Assembly: GCA_014360105.1 (NCBI GenBank)
Contig: JACIYD010000101.1
Location: forward strand, 1 to 6,213
Source: Clostridia bacterium
GTDB lineage: Bacteria > Bacillota > DSM-521 > Neomoorellales > SLTJ01
Direction: 5' to 3'
Length of the DNA: 6,213 nt
Below the pieces are notes generated by a model. The model saw only the letters and a program-made list of their open reading frames with translations, had not been told where the DNA came from and searched no databases. Positions within the stretch are counted from its first letter, which is position 1. Each line of letters begins with the position of its first letter. Position numbers and translations under genes: made by a program. Shown here one piece after another: positions 1 to 5,698 of the stretch.

Positions 1-1444
1 TCGCCTCCACCGCCCGGGCGGCTTCGGCCTGGATTTCCCCTACCAATTCCGTGATTTGTTCCGCCGCCGCGGCGGACTGTTCCGCCAACTTACGCACTTC
101 CTCGGCAACTACGGCGAAACCCCGGCCCTGCTCGCCGGCCCGCGCCGCTTCGATGGCCGCGTTGAGTGCGAGCAAGTTCGTCTGGCCGGCAATGGCGGTG
201 ATCATTTCTACCATGCGCCCGATCTCTTGCGAGCGCTGTCCCAACTGACCCACCACCCGGGTCACCGCGAGCATACGTTCGTTTATGGCCTGCATCTGCG
301 CCACCGCTTCGGCCGCGGCCCGCCTGCCCTGCGCTACCGCGTCCATCACCGCAGTGGAACTCTGCGCCATCGCCTGCACCCGGCCGTTTACCGCCTCCAT
401 TTCTCCGGCTACCCCGCCGATCGTCTGGGCCGCCTCGTTTACCTGGTGGCTTTGCTCTTCCATTCCCCGCGCCATTTCCTGTACCGTCACCGCCACCTGC
501 CGGCCGGCCTCTCCTACCTCGTTGGCCGAGGCCGACACCTGCCCCGCGGCCTGGCTGATCCGCTGCGCCGCGGCCTGCACCTGGCCAAGCAGTGACCGCA
601 GGTTCTCGACCATCTGGCCGAAAGCCTGTGCCAAGCGGCCGGTTTCGTCTCTGCCGCCAACCCGTGCCGCCAGGGTAAGATCGCCCTGCGCCACCAGGCC
701 TGCATACTGCTGCAATTCTTTAAGCGGCCGGGTAATCATCCGTGTAATTAACCAGGCAATGAGGATGCCCGCGAGGATGGCCGCACCCAGGCCGGCATAC
801 ATGCTCCTCAGTACCGCCGCCACTTCCCGGTGCACGCCGGCCACCATTTCGCGGTGCTTCTCTTCCAGACGGCGCCGCAGGCTCTCGTTCAGGTTGACGA
901 TCTGGTACTGCACCCCGCTCAGCTCGCCGCGATAGGTGATGCGCGCCGCCAGGTCGTCTTTTTGCTGGAGCGCGGGCACGAGGCGTTCCTTGAACGTCCG
1001 GTTCAAACCCGCATCGAACTGGCGGACCAGATTCAGCGTTTCTTTCTCGGTCTTGTCAAGCTCCATCGCCTGAAGGCGCGCCAGCACCTCCTCGAACTCG
1101 CGGGCATAACGATCAAACTCGTTTACGTCCAGAGAAGCGGCCTCCAGCACGGCGTCCTGTACCAGGCTGAACTTGGCCAGCGTCACCCGGGAAAGCTCCT
1201 GGACCAGCACCAGCTTGGCCGCGCTCGCCTCGATCCCGGCGGTGAGCCTTTCAATGCCCAGAAGCCGCCAGGTGGCGAGGCCCGAGGCAACGGCAAAGGC
1301 GAGAAGCACGAGGACAAAACCGGTAACCATTTTCGCCGCGAGCGGCCAGTTGGCCGGCGCCAGCCGAGCCGCCCGCCGCGTTTGCGCGGTTTTCCGGCCC
1401 GCCTGCGGCACAGCCTGAGTACGGTGTTTTGTTCTGCGGAACAT
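1..1444 (-). CDS. Methyl-accepting chemotaxis protein, C-terminus cut by window edge
   Basis: Transmembrane chemoreceptor that signals through CheW/CheA to the flagellar motor. The minus-strand frame is open from the ATG at 1444 to the left edge, giving 481 residues. In order: a basic N-terminus (about residues 1-38, ten Arg/Lys and no acidic residue); TM1 at about 39-58; an extracytoplasmic helical sensor region at about 64-212, resembling the four-helix-bundle type; TM2 at about 215-236; HAMP at about 237-286 (begins ITRPLKEL); then the cytoplasmic coiled coil. The conserved hairpin tip is seen at about 409-456 ([16 protein letters not shown], then [16 protein letters not shown]). Roughly the last 70-100 residues, including the descending helix with methylation sites, lie outside. 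GGGAGG sits 11 nt before the ATG. The gene starts 20 nt after the FapA-family stop, so the two are probably co-transcribed and share the upstream riboswitch. The ligand cannot be inferred. The family call is firm. Confidence 0.96.
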   Translation of the reverse strand, partial: MFRRTKHRTQAVPQAGRKTAQTRRAARLAPANWPLAAKMVTGFVLVLLAFAVASGLATWRLLGIERLTAGIEASAAKLVLVQELSRVTLAKFSLVQDAVLEAASLDVNEFDRYAREFEEVLARLQAMELDKTEKETLNLVRQFDAGLNRTFKERLVPALQQKDDLAARITYRGELSGVQYQIVNLNESLRRRLEEKHREMVAGVHREVAAVLRSMYAGLGAAILAGILIAWLITRMITRPLKELQQYAGLVAQGDLTLAARVGGRDETGRLAQAFGQMVENLRSLLGQVQAAAQRISQAAGQVSASANEVGEAGRQVAVTVQEMARGMEEQSHQVNEAAQTIGGVAGEMEAVNGRVQAMAQSSTAVMDAVAQGRRAAAEAVAQMQAINERMLAVTRVVGQLGQRSQEIGRMVEMITAIAGQTNLLALNAAIEAARAGEQGRGFAVVAEEVRKLAEQSAAAAEQITELVGEIQAEAARAVEA

Positions 1445-1464
1445 CCTTCATCCATCCTCCCACG

Positions 1465-3369
1465 TTACTCTCCCAGAAGATTAACGGACATGCGCGCGGT
1501 AACCTTCTCCAGTTTACTACCCGCCTTCAACAGCACCCCGGGGAAGGCCTCTCCCGCCTTGATATAAAAGTTGCGCGGTACCTGGACGTAGGTCCTGGCC
1601 TCCGCCTCGCTGCCCAACTGGCGCACCCGTACGTGGCCCTTGCTGATAATCTGTCCTCCCCGGAAGGCCCCGGGACTCCCGTCGACTACCACCCCCGCTC
1701 CGGCATAAATGGCACAATTGTAGCAACCTTTACCCCCGATTACCACCTGCCCCGTGGTTTCCAGTACGGAGTTCTGGACGTAGGACGCGGTTATCTGTGC
1801 CCCCTGCACCGCCTCCTGCGCCGATTCCTTCAGGGCTTGCGCTTCCTCCTTCGCCGCGCGGACGCGCGCCTCCAATTCTTCCAACCCCGCGATGGCAAGG
1901 CAGCCCTGGCCGCTAAGACAGCGCCGCAGGTAGGCGAGGTGCACCACCAGGGGATGCTCCGCATCAAGGCCGATAACCTGACCCAATTCCTCCAGCAACG
2001 CCGCGCTCTGCTCGACCAGGCCGGGCAGGCGGCGATAGCGGCCCTGCAGGCAAGCTTGCAGCAGCACGCCGTCGGTGATACGCTGGTCTTCGCCTTTCAG
2101 GCTTTCCCAGTGGCGCCGTAATTGCCAGGCGGCCGCTACCAGCTCTTCAAGCATTTCTGCCGCTTCCTGCCAAAAGGTATCCCACTTTTCCCAGGTCAGG
2201 GCAACCCCTCCTCCCTTGATGCGCGAACCCACCACGTTGCCCCCGATACTTACACCGCCGCCGGCGGTAATCGTACTATTCGCTACCAGGCCCTTCACCT
2301 GAACATTGCCGCCCGCCTCGATCACCACGCCGTCGAGGACGTCACCCTCAACCGTGATGTGACCGCGGAACTTGATCGGTCCGCCGCGCGCATCGGCGTT
2401 GCCGGGGATGAGGTATACGGGCACCACGGTAACCAGGCTGCCCCGCCTCTCCGGCCGGCCCACCGCGGTGGCCACGAGCACCAGGCCGTCCTCGCGAAAG
2501 GCGGTTCCCTGGCCGGCCCGCAATTGCGCCTCGCGCGGCGGCGGCGGCGCCAATTCCCGGCCGTGGACGTCCTTGCCCGGACGCCCCGGCTGCCCGGGCG
2601 TTTTCACCGCCAGCACTTCGCCCGGCTCTACGCTGAAAACCCGCCTCTCTCCCGGTGTACCCTCCTCGTACGCGCGCTGCTTGTCCACGAAGAGAAACTC
2701 TACCGTGCCGTGCACCGGCGGTTCCGGCGGCGTCCCCCGCGCGACTACCACCGGCGTGCCGTCGCCGCGCTCGATGGCCTGCCGCAGCGCCTCGTGGTCG
2801 ATCCCGTAAGTAACGCCGGCAGCCGCCAGCCGGGCCAGCACCTGCTCCGCGTCCAGGGGCGGCAATTCTTGCTCCACCAGTCTTGCCCGGATGACCAGGC
2901 GATTGGCCGGGGGAGCGTCTTCGATTGCGTAGACTTCTTTTGGCCGACGCCGTACGCTCAAGGTACAGCTCAGACCGTCCGGGGCCACCGTCACGTCGAT
3001 CGCGCTCTCCGGCTCACGGGTTTCGCCTTCCACGCGTACCCGGTCTGTGCTGAGAACGACCTGGCTTTCCTTTACCGGCTGCTCGTTAACCCAGAGCAGC
3101 ACATGCGCCCCGGGAGTAACCACGGCGGGTCGACCGCCCGGTCCCGGGTCGCGCACCACCAGTGCACCACCGCTCACGCCGGCCAGGCCGTCCACGCTTT
3201 CTTCCGACAAGGTCGCCCGTACCCGGAGCCAGCCGTGCCCCGCAGGGCGGTCCTCGCTTTCCTCCAGCACCTCCAGCAGGAGGCACTCGGGCGCGCAACC
3301 CAGGGCAACCGCCGCCGCCCGGCGTGCTTCCTCCAGGCTATTACCCTCAACGACTACCTCTCGCGTCAC
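1465..3369 (-). CDS. fapA: FapA/DUF342-family protein with Jag-like N-terminal domain
   Basis: Complete 634-aa protein of the flagellar assembly protein A (DUF342) family; its biochemical role in Gram-positives is poorly defined. Residues 1-50 resemble the Jag N-terminal domain (opening TREVVVEG, then an EEARRAAA helix). Residues about 125-320 match the FapA N-terminal region, with the typical PGQPGRPGKDVHG motif at 258-270. Residues about 337-390 are short Gly/Val-rich repeats (VEGDV, VKGLV, IGGNVVG) typical of the family's right-handed beta-helix. A long helical, probably coiled-coil, insertion spans about 398-522, and the beta-helix resumes at about 524-600. No signal peptide or membrane segment is seen, so it is probably cytosolic. 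The start is GTG at 3369, chosen because AGGAGG (3378-3383) lies 8 nt upstream. It is the first gene behind the c-di-GMP riboswitch and is followed after 20 nt by the chemoreceptor. Family membership is confident; a direct flagellar role is inferred from family and context. Confidence 0.88.
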   Translation of the reverse strand: MTREVVVEGNSLEEARRAAAVALGCAPECLLLEVLEESEDRPAGHGWLRVRATLSEESVDGLAGVSGGALVVRDPGPGGRPAVVTPGAHVLLWVNEQPVKESQVVLSTDRVRVEGETREPESAIDVTVAPDGLSCTLSVRRRPKEVYAIEDAPPANRLVIRARLVEQELPPLDAEQVLARLAAAGVTYGIDHEALRQAIERGDGTPVVVARGTPPEPPVHGTVEFLFVDKQRAYEEGTPGERRVFSVEPGEVLAVKTPGQPGRPGKDVHGRELAPPPPREAQLRAGQGTAFREDGLVLVATAVGRPERRGSLVTVVPVYLIPGNADARGGPIKFRGHITVEGDVLDGVVIEAGGNVQVKGLVANSTITAGGGVSIGGNVVGSRIKGGGVALTWEKWDTFWQEAAEMLEELVAAAWQLRRHWESLKGEDQRITDGVLLQACLQGRYRRLPGLVEQSAALLEELGQVIGLDAEHPLVVHLAYLRRCLSGQGCLAIAGLEELEARVRAAKEEAQALKESAQEAVQGAQITASYVQNSVLETTGQVVIGGKGCYNCAIYAGAGVVVDGSPGAFRGGQIISKGHVRVRQLGSEAEARTYVQVPRNFYIKAGEAFPGVLLKAGSKLEKVTARMSVNLLGE

Positions 3370-3377
3370 GCCCCGCG

Positions 3378-3383
3378 CCTCCT
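3378..3383 (-). promoter_or_regulatory. Ribosome binding site fixing the GTG start of the FapA-family gene
   Basis: AGGAGG lies 8 nt before the GTG at 3369 and supports that non-ATG start. The overlapping GAGGC (3381-3377) can pair with GCCTC (3397-3393), which can instead pair with GAGGC (3404-3400). A translational hairpin is therefore possible but speculative. Confidence 0.75.
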
Positions 3384-3415
3384 CCAGATCCCGAGGCTTG
3401 CCTCACGCTTTTTAG

Positions 3416-3447
3416 AAAAAAGCCTTTCCACCTACCGGCGAAAAGGC
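3416..3447 (-). terminator. Intrinsic terminator, riboswitch expression platform
   Basis: On the minus strand, GCCTTTTCGCC (3447-3437) pairs with GGTGGAAAGGC (3432-3422) in an 11-bp stem (two G-U wobbles) around a GGTA loop. Six T residues follow (3421-3416). It lies 3 nt beyond the P1 stem of the c-di-GMP aptamer and ahead of the FapA-family start at 3369, the usual place for a transcription-attenuating expression platform. The 3' arm shares GAAAGGCT with aptamer P2, which suggests how an antiterminator could form. The direction of switching is inferred, not shown. Confidence 0.88.
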
Positions 3448-3450
3448 GAA

Positions 3451-3543
3451 GGTTTCGGCAGCCCGGCGATCATCATCCCTGAAGGACCTTAGACCCGTAG
3501 CTTTGCGCCCCAGCCTTTCGGCAGGTTTGCCCTAAGCGAAACC
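3451..3543 (-). ncRNA. Cyclic-di-GMP-I (GEMM-I) riboswitch aptamer
   Basis: The minus strand carries the class I c-di-GMP core in order. P1 is a perfect 7-bp stem, GGTTTCG (3543-3537) with CGAAACC (3457-3451). AGGGCAAACC (3533-3524) follows. P2 is capped by a GAAA tetraloop (TGCC-GAAA-GGCT, 3523-3512). Next come GGGGCGCAAAGC (3511-3500), then TACGGGTCTAAGG, then a P3 arm ending GCCGGGCTGCCG. By comparison with the Vibrio Vc2 aptamer, the ligand-contact positions appear kept: the middle G of AGGGC (G20), the first A of CGCAAAGC (A47), and the first C of the closing CTGCCG (C92). G20 argues for c-di-GMP rather than the cGAMP-preferring GEMM-Ib variants, in which this base is typically A. P2 has one apparent U-U mismatch. 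The aptamer ends 82 nt before the FapA-family start. Alignment was by eye, but the motif order and perfect P1 make the call strong. Confidence 0.93.
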
Positions 3544-3714
3544 AGGACTTTCCTACTCAGACGCAGAATTACTTCGGCAAATTCTTCCTTAATCCTGCTT
3601 GAAGGTACATTCTTCGCCGTTGCGGGCAAAAATTTTCCGGTCTTTTCGCCCTTGCCGGCTCTATGATATACTTCAGCCGGCACGGCAACTAATGAAGGCG
3701 GAGCGTGATGGAAA
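3544..3714. other. Divergent intergenic region between riboswitch leader and unknown gene
   Basis: This is the gene-free stretch separating the leftward riboswitch-FapA-chemoreceptor unit from the rightward gene at 3715. It must contain the promoter for the riboswitch transcript. I looked for sigma-A and sigma-D (TAAA, then GCCGATAA) type elements on the minus strand and found none convincing. TTGCCG at 3580-3575 is a possible -35, but it lacks a fitting -10, and GCCGAAGT at 3578-3571 matches only the first half of a sigma-D -10. The rightward candidate promoter at 3652-3682 is listed separately. Confidence 0.6.
3652..3682 (+). promoter_or_regulatory. Candidate extended -10 promoter within an inverted repeat, for the gene at 3715
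   Basis: TGATATACT at 3664-3672 fits an extended -10 element (TGn followed by TATACT, five of six matching TATAAT). No good -35 is seen at 16-18 bp, as is often the case for extended -10 promoters. It would start RNA near 3679, giving a leader of about 36 nt before the GTG at 3715. The element is flanked symmetrically by the 7-bp inverted repeat TGCCGGC (3653-3659) and GCCGGCA (3676-3682), which could be an operator. The call rests on sequence resemblance only. Confidence 0.42.
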
Positions 3715-4914
3715 GTGGAGGAGGCCGTCGCCCTTTTGGTGGCAGAACTGAAGAGGCAGGGAATCATGCCACCCGCTGAAGAACCAGGGGAAGCTCAACT
3801 GGTAGGTTATCTCGCCTTGTTACCGCCGCAAGAGGCCAATGTACAACTGTTAACCACGCTGGCCGAGACCGCGCCGAAAAGGCTTGCCAAGGAGGCCCGC
3901 CGCCTGCTTCACCGCTGGCGCAGCCAGGGCCTGGTCGGTCCCGAGCCTGCCGTGGCAGGAGCAAGATGGCGTTTGGAAAGCGGTCCGCGCCCCTTGGAAG
4001 CGCTGCTCAGCCAGGTTGACGGCGAAGGGGGCCGCCTGGTCGTCTACAGCTTCTCCCGCCCGGCGCACCCTTACGTGGTTCTCACCGCCATCGGCCTGGA
4101 TACGCAAGGACTTGTCCAGGCGGAAGTCTACGAGCCGACAAACAGGCGCAGTTATCAGAATCTGCTCCAGGCCCTCCGCAGCCTCGAAGACCTCACTTTA
4201 GTGGCCGCCGCCCCGCACTACGGCCGTGCCCTCCTGCAGCACTATTACCGGCTCAGCCGCGAGCAACACCGGCCTGTTCCGCGGGACTTTGAACTTTACC
4301 GCCCCTCGCTTGGCGAGGACGAGCCCTTGCCCCCGCCGTTAATCTATACGCGACTCTCCGCCGACGAGGTGCGCGCCGGCCGCCATCTCCTCCTCGCCCA
4401 TTCGGCCGAGTTGCTGGCGGAGGAGGAAATGGAAAGCTGGCTCTTAAGCGGCCCGCCGGTGGAAGAGGCCGCGGCTCGGCTACAAGACCGCGACCGCAGC
4501 CCCCTGATCATCAGCCAGCACGCCCAGGAGGAGTTGGCCCAGCGCACCAGGCAACAGTTACTGGAGGCCGTCTTCCAGCCCGGCTTTCGCCGCCTTTTTG
4601 CGCGGCGGCTCGAGGAAATGGCCTACGTCTTTTGGGAAACGGAACGTGCGCTGCGTGCCCGGCAGGCGGTTGCCCTGGCCCAGGTGCTGCAGGAGGAAAC
4701 GACTTTGCTCTTCATCCCCTTTTTCCAGAAGCTCGTCGAACGGTCGCTCGCCTATGCCACGGCACAAGAAGAAAAAAAGACGGCGCCCTCAAGGCGACAC
4801 GGGCTTTACCTTCCCAATTGGTCCTTTTCGCCGTTTACGGTACCCCGCCCTCCCCGCGCGGCGGAGCCGGCCCAAGGCGCGCGAGAAGCATTTCGGCGGC
4901 TTCGCCCACGCTGA
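3715..4914 (+). CDS. Conserved-looking protein of unknown function, 399 aa
   Basis: I do not recognise the family. The product is soluble-looking, with no signal peptide or convincing membrane helix. Residues 1-20 form an amphipathic helix. Residues about 41-72 form helices ending in a basic patch (RLAKEARRLLHRWRSQG) that resembles a HEAT-like or winged-helix-like turn. Residues about 105-140 look like beta strands (RLVVYSF, YVVLTAIGL, LVQAEVYE). Residues about 215-345 are mostly helical, rich in Glu, Arg and Leu. The tail after about 350 is basic and Pro-rich. A stop at 3706-3708 limits the frame, and the first start is GTG 3715, preceded by AAGGCGGAG about 12 nt upstream. A later start (TTG 3736 or GTG 3739 behind GGAGGAGG, or ATG 3766) is possible. 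It stands alone on the plus strand, and its last 80 bp overlap the 3' end of cbiO. The length of the uninterrupted frame and its ordinary amino-acid composition support a real gene. Confidence 0.8.
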   Translation: MEEAVALLVAELKRQGIMPPAEEPGEAQLVGYLALLPPQEANVQLLTTLAETAPKRLAKEARRLLHRWRSQGLVGPEPAVAGARWRLESGPRPLEALLSQVDGEGGRLVVYSFSRPAHPYVVLTAIGLDTQGLVQAEVYEPTNRRSYQNLLQALRSLEDLTLVAAAPHYGRALLQHYYRLSREQHRPVPRDFELYRPSLGEDEPLPPPLIYTRLSADEVRAGRHLLLAHSAELLAEEEMESWLLSGPPVEEAAARLQDRDRSPLIISQHAQEELAQRTRQQLLEAVFQPGFRRLFARRLEEMAYVFWETERALRARQAVALAQVLQEETTLLFIPFFQKLVERSLAYATAQEEKKTAPSRRHGLYLPNWSFSPFTVPRPPRAAEPAQGAREAFRRLRPR

Positions 4915-5698
4915 GCGGTCGGTGATCCCAGGCCTGGCCGCGCGCCTCAAGCCGCGCGAAGAGCTCGCTTACCAGCGGCAGGCGCAGGCCGCATTGCTGC
5001 ATTAGTCCCGCGTCCGTAAGGAGCCGCGGCGAACCGGCGGCCACCACCTTGCCCGCTACCATGATCACCACCTCTTCCGCCCAGACCGCCGCCAGGTCGA
5101 CGTCGTGTGTGGCGAGCAAAAGGGTGTGGCCCCGCGCGTGGAGCCGCTCGAGGACGGCCAGCAGGTCTGCCTGCCCGGCCGGGTCCAGGAAGGCGGTCGG
5201 CTCGTCCAGCACCAGTAGCTGCGGTGCCATGGCCAGCACACCGGCGATGGCCACCCGCTTTTTCTGGCCCAGGCTCAGACGGTGCGGCGCCCGTTGGGCC
5301 AGATCCGCTGCGCCCACCGCCTGCAGCGCCTCGGTCACCCGTTGCCTTACCTCCGCAGGAGACAGCCCCATATTCGCCGGGCCGAAGGCGACGTCGTCCC
5401 AGACGGAGGGAGCGAAAAGCTGGTCGTCCGGATCCTGAAAAACCAGCCCCACCTGTGCCTTTGCCCAGCGGCAGGTCGTCCGGTCGAGCTCCCTCCCCAG
5501 GACGACCACCCGCCCCTGCTGCGGCAGGAGCAGACCGTTCAGGTGCAGCAACAGAGTGGTCTTGCCGGCGCCGTTCGGACCGAGGAGGGCGACGCGCCGG
5601 CCCCGCTCCACCTTGAGGTCCAGACCGGCCAACGCCAGCGTACCGTCGGGATAGCGATAATGCAGGCCCTCTATCTCCAGGACAGGAGCATCGGCCAT
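4835..5698 (-). CDS. cbiO: Cobalt/nickel ECF-type transporter ATPase CbiO
   Basis: ATP-hydrolysing subunit that powers metal uptake, working at the inner face of the membrane with CbiQ (and normally CbiM/CbiN). The complete 287-aa protein shows all ABC ATPase motifs: Walker A GPNGAGKTT (40-48), Q-loop FQDPDDQLF with Q88, signature LSLGQKKRVAIAG (141-153), Walker B LLVLDEP with E166, and the switch histidine in ATHD (H198). The signature has Leu in place of the first Gly of LSGGQ and runs into KKRVAIAG, as is usual for CbiO/EcfA proteins. The C-terminal extension (about 225-287) also fits this group. The ATG at 5698 is preceded by GAGGTGG three bases upstream and lies inside the end of cbiQ (28-nt overlap), suggesting translational coupling. 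The last 80 bp overlap the convergent gene ending at 4914. The substrate (cobalt rather than nickel or another ECF substrate) is inferred from resemblance to CbiO and its CbiQ partner. Confidence 0.94.
   Translation of the reverse strand: MADAPVLEIEGLHYRYPDGTLALAGLDLKVERGRRVALLGPNGAGKTTLLLHLNGLLLPQQGRVVVLGRELDRTTCRWAKAQVGLVFQDPDDQLFAPSVWDDVAFGPANMGLSPAEVRQRVTEALQAVGAADLAQRAPHRLSLGQKKRVAIAGVLAMAPQLLVLDEPTAFLDPAGQADLLAVLERLHARGHTLLLATHDVDLAAVWAEEVVIMVAGKVVAAGSPRLLTDAGLMQQCGLRLPLVSELFARLEARGQAWDHRPLSVGEAAEMLLARLGPAPPRGEGGVP

Noticed and set aside
56..2121. Several long plus-strand open frames (56-595, 285-935, 830-1567, 1429-2121)
   Set aside because: They lie opposite the clear chemoreceptor and FapA-family genes, and the composition is low-complexity and typical of GC-rich antisense frames.
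2122..3492. Plus-strand 456-codon open frame opposite the FapA-family gene
   Set aside because: It is an antisense shadow of a GC-rich gene: the protein is rich in Arg, His and Pro with no family motifs, and it extends over the riboswitch.
3451..3543. cGAMP-sensing (GEMM-Ib) variant of the riboswitch
   Set aside because: The position equivalent to G20 of the Vc2 aptamer is G here, which favours c-di-GMP. Binding tests would be needed to exclude mixed specificity.
3575..3580. TTGCCG as -35 of a promoter for the riboswitch transcript
   Set aside because: At 16-18 bp downstream the best hexamers match TATAAT at only about two positions, so no promoter is called there.
3489..3767. Minus-strand 92-codon open frame beginning inside the gene at 3715
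   Set aside because: It runs through the c-di-GMP aptamer and the divergent promoter region. Its sequence shows no recognisable domain, and no good ribosome binding site precedes it.
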